From Eubacterium sp. (GTDB lineage: Bacteria > Bacillota > Clostridia > Oscillospirales > Ruminococcaceae), in contig JAFLRX010000002.1 in NCBI GenBank assembly GCA_022511265.1, forward strand, positions 1 through 64,000: 64,000 nt of DNA, read 5' to 3'. Below, one piece after another: positions 18,511 to 29,842 of this stretch (position 1 is the first letter of the stretch; every line of letters starts with the position of its first letter). A program made the translations under genes and the position numbers. The notes under the pieces were generated by a model, which saw nothing but the letters and a program-made list of their open reading frames with translations, was not told the DNA's origin and searched no databases.

Positions 18511-18771
18511 TTATTCCGGCAATTTCTGATATACTGTTTTGGTGGTGACGCCCTTCAGCGCGCCCAGCCTGCCGGACAGCGTACTGATAACGTCCTGCGG
18601 CGCGTCTATCGCAACGCTGATGATAGACACCCCCGCCTTTTCGTAAGGTACGCCCATGCGCCCTATAATATAGCCGCCGCTGTCGTGCAGCAGCTCGTTT
18701 AATCTCGGGACGCTGTCTTTATCGGACACCACGATGCCGATAAGGGCTACCCTTGTTTCGTTTTCAGTCAT
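18511..18771 (-). CDS. TM1266-like iron-only hydrogenase system putative regulator
   Basis: RVALIGIVVSDKDSVPRLNELLHDSGGYIIGRMGVPYEKAGVSIISVAIDAPQDVISTLSGRLGALKGVTTKTVYQK; ATG at MTENETR (upstream extension would cross the terminator). Confidence 0.9.
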   Translation of the reverse strand: MTENETRVALIGIVVSDKDSVPRLNELLHDSGGYIIGRMGVPYEKAGVSIISVAIDAPQDVISTLSGRLGALKGVTTKTVYQKLPE

Positions 18772-18790
18772 ATTACACCCGCTTTCATAT

Positions 18791-18820
18791 AAAAACAGCC
18801 GCACCGAAAGGCGCAGCTGT
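18791..18820 (-). terminator. Rho-independent terminator in the leader of TM1266-hydG-hydF
   Basis: Minus strand ACAGCUGCGCC-UUUC-GGUGCGGCUGU (11 bp with wobbles) followed by UUUU. Confidence 0.8.
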
Positions 18821-18934
18821 ACGATAAAGCTATTGTTTATCTACGCCTTTCTTCTCAGTATTCTTTGAAGTCAGTGCATCAAAAAACATTGTCGGTTTGG
18901 CGAAAGCACACTCGCACCGCACCGATATTTTTCT
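18791..18934 (-). ncRNA. candidate structured leader RNA / ncRNA upstream of the TM1266-hydG-hydF genes
   Basis: Minus-strand promoter, 5' hairpin UCGGU...ACCGA, hairpin GUAGAUAAA...UUUAUCGUAC, and terminal hairpin with U5; no ORF. Family not recognised. Confidence 0.6.
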
Positions 18935-18940
18935 GATATG

Positions 18941-18969
18941 ATTTTAACACAAAAATATGCCGTTGTCAA
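18941..18969 (-). promoter_or_regulatory. sigma-A promoter reading toward TM1266-hydG-hydF
   Basis: TTGACA-17 nt-TAAAAT on the minus strand. Confidence 0.8.
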
Positions 18970-19015
18970 GCGGTTTTAAGACGTAAAAATCAGACATAAA
19001 AATATAACATTTTTA

Positions 19016-19044
19016 TTGACAAAACCCTATCGTAGGTGTATAAT
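19016..19044 (+). promoter_or_regulatory. sigma-A promoter for secA
   Basis: TTGACA-17 nt-TATAAT. Confidence 0.88.
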
Positions 19045-19104
19045 AAAAGAGTATGTAAAAAGCAAGCTTATTGATAACACAAAGCGAAAGGAACAAGACA
19101 ACAA

Positions 19105-21831
<2,727 letters not shown>

Positions 21832-21852
21832 TAACAGCGAAAGGAACTGACA

Positions 21853-23142
21853 ATGGCTGAAATAAAACCATTCAACGGGCTGCGTTTTACAGAAAAGGCA
21901 GGAGCCGTGGGCGAGGTATGCTGCCCGCCCTACGACATAATCAACGCGCAGGAAAAGCAGGAATATATCGCGAAAAATCCCAACAATATAATCCGTTTGG
22001 AGCTGCCGAAGATAGCACCTGAGGACACCGACGCGGCGTATGCTCAGGCTGCGGACTGCCTTAACGGCTGGCTGGAAAACGAGATACTCAAATGCGACGG
22101 CAATCCGGGGATATATGTGTATGAGATGGAATTCGGCGTGCAGGGCAAAAGCTATTCGGTAAAGGGCTTTGTGTCGCTTGTAAAGCTGGAGGAATTTTCA
22201 AAGGGTGTGATACTCCCCCATGAGGAAACGCTGTCTAAGGCAAAGGCGGACAGATTTAACCTTATGTGCGCGACCGGCTGCAACTTCAGCCAGATATATT
22301 CGCTGTATATGGATGAGGACGGCGGAGTGTTCGGGCTGATAAACAAGGCAAGCTGCGGCGCGCCGGACAGCAGCTATACCGACGGCGACGGAGTCACCCA
22401 CAAGCTGTGGTGCGTATACGATGAGGATGTAATAAACACCGTTGCCGCGAAAATGGCAGATAAAAAGCTGTATATCGCGGACGGACACCATAGATATGAG
22501 ACCGCGCTGAGATACAAGGCGCATATTGCCGAGACACAACCCGACAATATCGGCAGTTCGGAATATGTGACCATGATGCTGGTGAATATGGAAAACAGCG
22601 GACTGGTGGTGTTCCCTACCCACAGGATAGTGAGAGACCTGCCGGATTTCGATTATAATTCCGTAGTGGAAAAGTGCAAAGATTATTTTGAGATAACCCC
22701 TTACCTTAATCGTGAAAAGGGCGAGATAGGACTGGAAAAGGCATACGCCGAGAATAAAAAGGCGTTTGTGCTGTTTACCGGCGACAACAACTACACACTG
22801 ATGGTGCTGAAAGACACCGCGCTGATGCAGACGCTGATGCCTCAGGCAAGCAAGGCGCTGAGAGAGCTGGACGTAAGCGTACTGCATACACTGGTGCTGG
22901 AGCGGATATTCGGCATAGATAAGGAAAATATGGCAAATCAGGTGAACCTCACCTATACCCGCAGCGCCGACGAGGCGATAGCCGCCGTAGACGGACAGAG
23001 GGCTAACTGCTGCTTTTTACTTAACCCCACCCGTGTGTCCGAGATACGTGATGTGGCGGCGGCAGGCGAAAAGATGCCGCAAAAATCCACCTACTTCTAT
23101 CCCAAGCTGACCACCGGACTGGTAATGAATAAAATATTTTGA
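21853..23142 (+). CDS. DUF1015 family protein
   Basis: IKPFNGLRF...CCPPYDIINAQEKQEY; YIADGHHRYETALRY. Confidence 0.9.
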   Translation: MAEIKPFNGLRFTEKAGAVGEVCCPPYDIINAQEKQEYIAKNPNNIIRLELPKIAPEDTDAAYAQAADCLNGWLENEILKCDGNPGIYVYEMEFGVQGKSYSVKGFVSLVKLEEFSKGVILPHEETLSKAKADRFNLMCATGCNFSQIYSLYMDEDGGVFGLINKASCGAPDSSYTDGDGVTHKLWCVYDEDVINTVAAKMADKKLYIADGHHRYETALRYKAHIAETQPDNIGSSEYVTMMLVNMENSGLVVFPTHRIVRDLPDFDYNSVVEKCKDYFEITPYLNREKGEIGLEKAYAENKKAFVLFTGDNNYTLMVLKDTALMQTLMPQASKALRELDVSVLHTLVLERIFGIDKENMANQVNLTYTRSADEAIAAVDGQRANCCFLLNPTRVSEIRDVAAAGEKMPQKSTYFYPKLTTGLVMNKIF

Positions 23143-23155
23143 CGGAGAGAAAAAT

Positions 23156-24316
23156 ATGCTTTCACGAGAGTGTAAAAACGAGCTGATAAACCACATAATC
23201 CCCTTTTGGAACAAGCTGGAGGATACCGAAAACGGCGGATTTTACGGCTATGTCGGGTTTGACCTGAACACCGACAAAAACGCGGAAAAGGGTGTTATAC
23301 TTCATTCAAGGATACTGTGGTTTTATTCAAACTGCTATCTGGTGCTTAAAAACCCCGAATACCTCAAAAAGGCAAAGCATGCATATGAATTTATGACAAA
23401 ATACTGCGTTGACGAGCAATTCGGCGGTGTTTACTGGATGATGAACGCCGACGGCAGCGTAAAAGACCCGATGAAGCATACATACTGTCAGGCGTTTTTC
23501 ATCTATGCTTTGTCCAGCTATTATGATGCGTCTAAGGATGAGGACGCGCTGGCATTGGCAAAAAAATTATATGAGACGGTAGAGGAAAAATGCCGCGACG
23601 AGGTCGCCTATAAAGAGGCGTTTACAAGAGACTGGCAGATAATGCCCAACGACGCGCTGTCCGAAAACGGGCTTATGGCAGACAAGACGATGAACACTAC
23701 TCTGCACCTGTTAGAGGCATATACCGAGCTTTACCGCGTGTCCGGCGACAAGAACGTGCTGAAGGCGCTGTACTTTCAGCTGGAGATAATGCTGGATAAG
23801 ATATATGACGCTGAAAACGGCAAGCTGCTGGTGTTCTTTGATAAAGACCTTAACGAGATAGGCGATATATATTCCTACGGTCACGATATTGAGGCGACAT
23901 GGCTTATGGACAGAGCGTGTGACGTTATCGGCGACGAGCATCTGTCAAAGCGTATTGCCGAGATGAACAAGGTCATCGTTGAGAATATCGCGGACAGAGC
24001 GTTTGTCGGCGGCAGACTGAACAACGAGGTCGAAAAAGGCGTTGTTAACACCATGCATATATGGTGGGTGCAGGCCGAGGGCGTCGTAGGCTTTTACAAC
24101 GGATATCAGAGATACGGCGACGCGAGATATATGGATATTGCGCGAAGCCTGTGGGAATATATCAAAGAACATATAATTGACAAAAGAGAGGGCGGCGAGT
24201 GGTTCTCCCAATTGTTTGACGATGAACGACCGGACGACAGAAAGCCGTCTGCCGACCCGTGGAAATGTCCGTATCACAACGGACGTATGTGCCTTGAAAT
24301 AATAACCCGTATGTAG
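23156..24316 (+). CDS. AGE-family epimerase, probable cellobiose 2-epimerase
   Basis: HIIPFWNKLEDTENGGFYGYVGF, KGVILHSRILWF, YGHDIEATWLMDRACDV, KCPYHNGRMCLEIITR; closely resembles cellobiose 2-epimerases of Ruminococcus as I recall them. Confidence 0.88.
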   Translation: MLSRECKNELINHIIPFWNKLEDTENGGFYGYVGFDLNTDKNAEKGVILHSRILWFYSNCYLVLKNPEYLKKAKHAYEFMTKYCVDEQFGGVYWMMNADGSVKDPMKHTYCQAFFIYALSSYYDASKDEDALALAKKLYETVEEKCRDEVAYKEAFTRDWQIMPNDALSENGLMADKTMNTTLHLLEAYTELYRVSGDKNVLKALYFQLEIMLDKIYDAENGKLLVFFDKDLNEIGDIYSYGHDIEATWLMDRACDVIGDEHLSKRIAEMNKVIVENIADRAFVGGRLNNEVEKGVVNTMHIWWVQAEGVVGFYNGYQRYGDARYMDIARSLWEYIKEHIIDKREGGEWFSQLFDDERPDDRKPSADPWKCPYHNGRMCLEIITRM

Positions 24317-24339
24317 TCTTTTCAGCGAAAGGAAAACCC

Positions 24340-25398
24340 ATGTTCCGAGCAATAAAAAAATTAAAAGCGGTCAGCGCATTGACGGCGGCAGCACTCTTGC
24401 TTTCGCTTACCGGTTGTGCGCCGAGTGTTGAGGACGAGATAGTAAAGCCGATAAACGGAGAGACCAAGCTGTCCTACAAAACCGCAAAAGCCGAATATAT
24501 GACGATAGAGACAGAGGAGAAGGTCCCTGCGGAGATAGGCTTTGCCACCTACACCAGCTTTTCCGCGCCGTTTGATACTAAGGTAAAGAAGGTAAACGTG
24601 ACCCATAACGGCACGGTTAAGGCGGGCGACGTCCTGTTAGAGCTGGACACCTCCGCTCTCGATTTCCAGATAAACGAGCAGCAGATAGTGGTGGCACAGA
24701 CCTCTGACAGCATAAAGAAAGAAGCCGCCCAAATAGAGCTGGATAAGCTGTTAGATCTGCGGGAAAGCGCCAACATAATCGCCCCGTATGACGGGATAGT
24801 AAACGAGCTTCCGCTGTTTCAGGAGGGTTCCGACCTTAAAGAGGGCGACAAGATATGCACGGTATCGGTACCCGAGTCGATATATGTGTACAATGCAGGC
24901 GGCGCAGGTAAAAACCTGCGGTTCGGCATGGATGTAAAGCTGGTAATAAATAACAAAGAATACGCCGGTACGATAACAGCGGCACCCGACACAATCCCCT
25001 CTGACGCGAGCAAAAATATGCAGAATTATTCTGCCGCAACTCTAAACGAGGAGGACTTACAACGTCTGCTGAGCGAAAGCAACGGCGCAACACAGGCAGC
25101 TGCCGGCTGGGCAACGATGTATGCGATCACGGTAAAAAGGATAAATGTACTTGCCGTGCCGGAATCGGCAATAAAGGTCGAGGGCGTAAAATATTATTGC
25201 AGCATACTCAGCGGCGATGAAAAGTATGATATGCCGGTTGAGGTCGGCGTAACCGCCGGAGGATATACCGAAATACTAAGCGGCATTAACCAGGGCGATG
25301 TTGTTATACTCTCCGAAAAGTCTTCTAATAAAAACAATAACAACAACAATGACCGTGAAGAGTGGGATGGAAACTGGGACGGCAATCGTGAAGGATAA
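24340..25398 (+). CDS. HlyD/RND-type efflux adaptor lipoprotein
   Basis: Lipobox LSLTGC; barrel-sandwich half motifs VKKVNVTHNGTVKAGDVLLELDTSALD and IIAPYDGIVNELPLFQEGSDLKEGDKI. Confidence 0.87.
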   Translation: MFRAIKKLKAVSALTAAALLLSLTGCAPSVEDEIVKPINGETKLSYKTAKAEYMTIETEEKVPAEIGFATYTSFSAPFDTKVKKVNVTHNGTVKAGDVLLELDTSALDFQINEQQIVVAQTSDSIKKEAAQIELDKLLDLRESANIIAPYDGIVNELPLFQEGSDLKEGDKICTVSVPESIYVYNAGGAGKNLRFGMDVKLVINNKEYAGTITAAPDTIPSDASKNMQNYSAATLNEEDLQRLLSESNGATQAAAGWATMYAITVKRINVLAVPESAIKVEGVKYYCSILSGDEKYDMPVEVGVTAGGYTEILSGINQGDVVILSEKSSNKNNNNNNDREEWDGNWDGNREG

Positions 25399-25416
25399 GC
25401 TGAAAATAAATATATT

Positions 25417-25449
25417 AAACGGAGCTGATTTGATCAGCTCCGTTTTTTC
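25417..25449 (+). terminator. Rho-independent terminator
   Basis: 12-bp stem AAACGGAGCTGA / TCAGCTCCGTTT with T-tract. Confidence 0.88.
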
Positions 25450-25509
25450 ACCTCTGTGCGGTGCTTTTCATATTATATTCTAGCAAACAATATCAATCGG
25501 AGGACGAAA

Positions 25510-27582
25510 ATGGCAAACAACAGTGACATCAGAGTGACGCTGGTCGGCAATCCGAATGTCGGCAAAAGCACGGTATTCAACGCTCTGACAGGACTTAAAC
25601 AGCATACCGGCAACTGGGCTGGCAAAACCGTCAGCAACGCGCAGGGTGAATATATACGAAACGGACGAAAGGTGATAATGTATGACCTTCCGGGTACATA
25701 TTCCCTGATGGCACACTCGGTGGAAGAACGGGCGGCACGCAGCTTTATCGCGTTCGGCAAGACTGACGTGACTGTGGTCGTCTGCGACGCATCCTGTCTT
25801 GAGCGCAACCTTATCCTCGCATTGCAAACTATGGAGATAACGCCTAACGTTATTCTCTGTATAAACCTTATGGACGAAGCGAAAAAGAAAAACATAGCGA
25901 TAGATACCGACAAGCTGCAAAAAGAGCTTAACGTACCTATCATAAAAACAGCCGCGAGAAGCAAAAAAGGGCTTGACGAGCTGGCGGACGCGATAGAGCA
26001 AGCCGCCGACTCTCCCTTGACAGAAAGCTATAGGCTTTCCTACACAAAGGAAATAGAGACGGCGGCGGGCGCACTTATGCCTGTTGCGGAAAAATATTTC
26101 GGCGGGCTGCTGCCGGTACGCTTTGCGGCACTGCGGCTGTTAGAGGGAAACCGCGACTTTATAAACGAAATGTGCGAGCAAGCAGGGCTTAACGAAGAGC
26201 AAAAGGCAGAGCTTTCTCGTGAAAAATCCGCGATATTAGAGCAAAACGATATCAGAATAGAAAAGCCCGAGGATAAAATATCCTCCTGCACTGTGCTGAA
26301 TGCCGAATCGGTGTGCTGCGAAGCAGTCACGAAAAAAAGCAGCCGCAAGACGCGCCGCGACGGCAAAATCGACCGTATACTCACCGGGAGATTTACCGCT
26401 GTGCCTATTATGATACTTATGCTGACGGTAATATTATGGATAACCGTCGTCGGGGCAAACTATCCTTCCTCACTTTTATCAGGCTTATTCGGTTGGATAG
26501 AAGAACAGCTGGCGGCGCTGATGAGCAGCATAGGCATACCCGACACGATAAACAGTATGCTTACCGAGGGTGTGTTCAGGGTGTTGGCATGGGTGGTGGC
26601 GGTAATGCTGCCGCCGATGGCGATATTCTTTCCGCTGTTTACGCTGCTTGAAGATTTCGGCGTACTACCCAGGATAGCATTTAACCTAGACAAGTATTTC
26701 AAAAAAGCAGGCGCCTGCGGCAAACAGGCACTGAGTATGTGTATGAGCCTTGGCTGCAACGCCTGCGGCGTAACCGGCGCGCGGATAATAGACAGCAAGC
26801 GCGAGAGGATAATAGCGGTGTTGACCTCCTCCATGGTCCCCTGCAACGGAAAATTTCCGATAATAATAAGTCTGTTTTCGATATTCATCATCGGTACCGG
26901 CGCAGGGATATTCGAGAACATGGCGGCGGCGCTGGGTCTGGTGTCGGTACTGGTCATCGGAGTAGCGGTAACATTGATGTGCTCAAAGCTGCTGTCCGCC
27001 ACACTGCTAAAGGGCGAGCCGTCCTCCTTCACCATCGAGCTGCCGTCTTACCGCAGGCCCCAGATAGGTAAGGTGCTGGTGCGCTCGTTTCTTGACCGCA
27101 CGCTGTTTGTGCTGGGGCGGGCGGTGACCGTTGCGGCACCAGCCGGGCTGATAATATGGATAATCGCCAATGTCAGCATAGACGGCTCAACACTGCTTAG
27201 TATATGCACCGATTTTCTTGATCCGGCAGGCAGACTGCTGGGTATGGACGGTGTGATACTGTTCGCGTTTATCCTCGGCTTTCCGGCAAATGAAACGGTA
27301 GTGCCGATAATCATAATGGCGTATGCCGCATCGACCTCGCTGTCGGACACGACAGGCACCGCGCAGCTTGCCGAGCTGCTGACCGCCAACGGCTGGACGG
27401 TGATGACCGCGATATGCGTGATATTATTCTCGATGTTCCATTTCCCCTGCTCTACAACCTGCCTTACGATATACAAGGAGACAAAGAGCATAAAATGGAC
27501 GGCAGCCGCAGTAATACTGCCGACTGCCGTCGGTGTCGTCCTTTGTATGGCGCTTAACGCCGTGTGGATGATGTTCGCTTAG
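25510..27582 (+). CDS. feoB: ferrous iron transport protein B
   Basis: VTLVGNPNVGKSTVFNALTGLKQHTGNWAGKTV; YDLPGTYSL; CMSLGCNACGVTGARIIDSKRERI. Confidence 0.95.
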   Translation: MANNSDIRVTLVGNPNVGKSTVFNALTGLKQHTGNWAGKTVSNAQGEYIRNGRKVIMYDLPGTYSLMAHSVEERAARSFIAFGKTDVTVVVCDASCLERNLILALQTMEITPNVILCINLMDEAKKKNIAIDTDKLQKELNVPIIKTAARSKKGLDELADAIEQAADSPLTESYRLSYTKEIETAAGALMPVAEKYFGGLLPVRFAALRLLEGNRDFINEMCEQAGLNEEQKAELSREKSAILEQNDIRIEKPEDKISSCTVLNAESVCCEAVTKKSSRKTRRDGKIDRILTGRFTAVPIMILMLTVILWITVVGANYPSSLLSGLFGWIEEQLAALMSSIGIPDTINSMLTEGVFRVLAWVVAVMLPPMAIFFPLFTLLEDFGVLPRIAFNLDKYFKKAGACGKQALSMCMSLGCNACGVTGARIIDSKRERIIAVLTSSMVPCNGKFPIIISLFSIFIIGTGAGIFENMAAALGLVSVLVIGVAVTLMCSKLLSATLLKGEPSSFTIELPSYRRPQIGKVLVRSFLDRTLFVLGRAVTVAAPAGLIIWIIANVSIDGSTLLSICTDFLDPAGRLLGMDGVILFAFILGFPANETVVPIIIMAYAASTSLSDTTGTAQLAELLTANGWTVMTAICVILFSMFHFPCSTTCLTIYKETKSIKWTAAAVILPTAVGVVLCMALNAVWMMFA

Positions 27583-27845
27583 AAGCTCAGCAGATCGGAT
27601 TCCGCGTCAGAATCCTCTATCAAAGCATAGCCTAAGATAAAGCTTACTTCGTTGATATTTTCCGCCTCGTATACAGAGCCGTACTTTTCATTTGTGGAAA
27701 TATCAAAATACTTGCCCTCGTTGATGTGCTTTATAATAGCACCGTTGGACAGATACAGCTTTCCCTCTGCCTCTCTGATTACTTTGAAATACTCGCCTTC
27801 AAACTCAGTTACTTCCTTGGAAAAGGGGTTTGTTAAAAACAGCAT
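27579..27845 (-). CDS. hypothetical 88-aa protein
   Basis: ORF with SD (AGGAGGATAAC) upstream; no family recognised. Confidence 0.6.
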   Translation of the reverse strand: MLFLTNPFSKEVTEFEGEYFKVIREAEGKLYLSNGAIIKHINEGKYFDISTNEKYGSVYEAENINEVSFILGYALIEDSDAESDLLSF

Positions 27846-27857
27846 AATGTTATCCTC

Positions 27858-28418
27858 CTATAGGTTTTGATTTAATTCTTTTAGCTTACGGACCGTCTCA
27901 GCTATCGGCAGCCCCACGACATTGTAATAGTCTCCATGTATACCCTTGACCATGAAGAAGCCTTTTTCCTGTATGCCGTACGCGCCCGCCTTATCCATCG
28001 GCTCGCCCGTAGCTATATAGTCATAAATTTCACTGTCGGAAAGCGCGTAAAACTCTACGTCCGTCTTTTGATAAAACGGCATCTCACGCTCTCCGCGTCT
28101 GATGCATACCCCGGTATACACACTGTGTGTATTGCCGGACAGCAGCCTCAGCATATTATACGCGTCCTGCTCATCTTTCGGTTTGCCCAGTATCCTGCCG
28201 TCAACCGCGACAACGGTGTCCGCACCGATAACGGTATCTGTCGGGAACTTCTCGCTGACCTCCGCCGCCTTTTGCCGTGACAGCATCAGCACCGCCTCAG
28301 ACGGTGTTATGCTTTCGGGAAGAAACTCTTCACCGACCGCCGGAACAACCTCAAACCGAAGTCCCGCAAGCGTTAACAGCTCGCTCCTGCGCGGGCTTTT
28401 ACTTGCCAGTATCAGCAT
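27858..28418 (-). CDS. maf: Maf family nucleotide pyrophosphatase
   Basis: LILASKSPRRSELLTLAGLRFEVVPA; IGADTVVAVDGRILGKPKD; DKAGAYGIQ. Confidence 0.96.
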   Translation of the reverse strand: MLILASKSPRRSELLTLAGLRFEVVPAVGEEFLPESITPSEAVLMLSRQKAAEVSEKFPTDTVIGADTVVAVDGRILGKPKDEQDAYNMLRLLSGNTHSVYTGVCIRRGEREMPFYQKTDVEFYALSDSEIYDYIATGEPMDKAGAYGIQEKGFFMVKGIHGDYYNVVGLPIAETVRKLKELNQNL

Positions 28419-28953
28419 CTTTTTTTCCGTATATCTCGTTGTAATTATCTATGCACTCTTTTATTATCTCCACCGCCATATCGTGACCCATTACCTCGTT
28501 TACTGCGGTGTCCTTGCCCTCAAGCTGCTTATACACCTTGAAGAAATGCTGCATCTCGTCAAAGATATGACTGGGCAGCGCCTCAATGCTGCGGTATGAA
28601 TTATATGTAGGATCACCGTACGGGATAGCAATTATCTTCTGGTCCATCCTGCCGTTGTCCACCATATTTATAACTCCGATAGGATAGCACTCTACCAGCA
28701 CCAGCGGTACAAGCGGCTCGTTACACAGCACCAGCACGTCCAGCGGGTCGCCGTCATCGGCAAGCGTCTTGGGAATAAAGCCATAGTTTGCGGGATAATG
28801 AGTAGAGGTGTACAGCATCCTGTCAAGGATAAGCATACCGCTCTTTTTATCCAGCTCGTACTTTGCCTTACTGCCCTTTGATATTTCTATCACCGCGAGA
28901 AAATCATGCGGCGTTACTCTCTCACTGTCAATATCATGCCAAATATTATTCAT
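28399..28953 (-). CDS. ppa: inorganic diphosphatase (family I)
   Basis: EISKGSKAKYELDKKSGMLILDRMLYTSTHYPANYGFIPKTLADDGDPLDVLVL. Confidence 0.96.
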   Translation of the reverse strand: MNNIWHDIDSERVTPHDFLAVIEISKGSKAKYELDKKSGMLILDRMLYTSTHYPANYGFIPKTLADDGDPLDVLVLCNEPLVPLVLVECYPIGVINMVDNGRMDQKIIAIPYGDPTYNSYRSIEALPSHIFDEMQHFFKVYKQLEGKDTAVNEVMGHDMAVEIIKECIDNYNEIYGKKDADTGK

Positions 28954-29083
28954 TTGTCTTCCTTTTCCAAACAGCCTATCAAGTAAATATCTGCTGTTTA
29001 ACCCTCATTTTTTTAATTATACAATATCCTGTGAAAAAATTCAATAGATAGCTGAAAATTTTTATAAATTTTATAAAAATTTA

Positions 29084-29788
29084 TCAATAAAATCCTCCGT
29101 CTATCCCCAGCACTTGTCCGGTGATATAACGCGACTCTGCCAAAAACTTTATGCTCTGCGCTATCTCCTGAGGTGTACCCTGCCTGCCCAGCGGTATTTC
29201 ATGCTCTAGCTCGGCAAGCTCTTCCGGAGTAAGGTCTTTACGGTTCATCGGGCTGTCTATTACGCCCGGCGCGGCGCAGTTTACGGTTATGCCGGACGGC
29301 GCAAGCTCTTTGGAAAGCGCCTTTGTAAATCCGATAATACCCGCCTTAGCGGTGGAATAATGCACCTCACAGGATGCCCCATGTACCCCCCACACGGAGG
29401 AAACGTTGACTATGCTCCCCTGCTTGCGGGTCAGCATATGCTTTACCGCCGCCTGGGTCACGTTGAACATACCCGTCAGATGTATGTTCAGCATATCCTG
29501 CCAATCTGTCTCGGTAATGTCGGTGAACAGCTTTATCTGAGATATCCCCGCGTTGTTTATAAGGATATCTATTTTGCCGAATTGTTCGTATATCCGTTCT
29601 ACCGCCTGATGTGCCTGCGGCTGTGAGGTGATGTCCGCCTTAAAGCATTTGCAGCCGTAGGTCTTTTCCAGCTCCGCCGCCTTTGCGTCGGAGGCTTTGT
29701 ATATCACCGCAACGTCATAGTCTTTGGCGAACGCCTCGGTCAGCGCGCTGCCTATCGCGCCGGTGCCGCCGGTAATTATTACCGCCAT
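29084..29788 (-). CDS. SDR family oxidoreductase (FabG/YmfI-like)
   Basis: IITGGTGAIGSAL, NNAGIS, YSTAKAGIIGFTKAL. Confidence 0.88.
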   Translation of the reverse strand: MAVIITGGTGAIGSALTEAFAKDYDVAVIYKASDAKAAELEKTYGCKCFKADITSQPQAHQAVERIYEQFGKIDILINNAGISQIKLFTDITETDWQDMLNIHLTGMFNVTQAAVKHMLTRKQGSIVNVSSVWGVHGASCEVHYSTAKAGIIGFTKALSKELAPSGITVNCAAPGVIDSPMNRKDLTPEELAELEHEIPLGRQGTPQEIAQSIKFLAESRYITGQVLGIDGGFY

Positions 29789-29842
29789 TGCCGTCCCCTT
29801 TCGCTTGTACAAACGGGAGCATAATATATGCTCCCGTAATTA

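Noticed and set aside
18772-18804. N-terminal extension of the TM1266-like ORF (MRLFLYESGCN)
   Set aside because: Extension would start in the terminator hairpin/U-tract; ATG at 18771 fits family length
18791-18934. Assignment of the hyd-leader RNA to SRP RNA, tmRNA, GEMM, SAM or THF riboswitch
   Set aside because: Conserved cores of these families as I know them are not present; 6S or raiA-type identity could not be confirmed or excluded by eye
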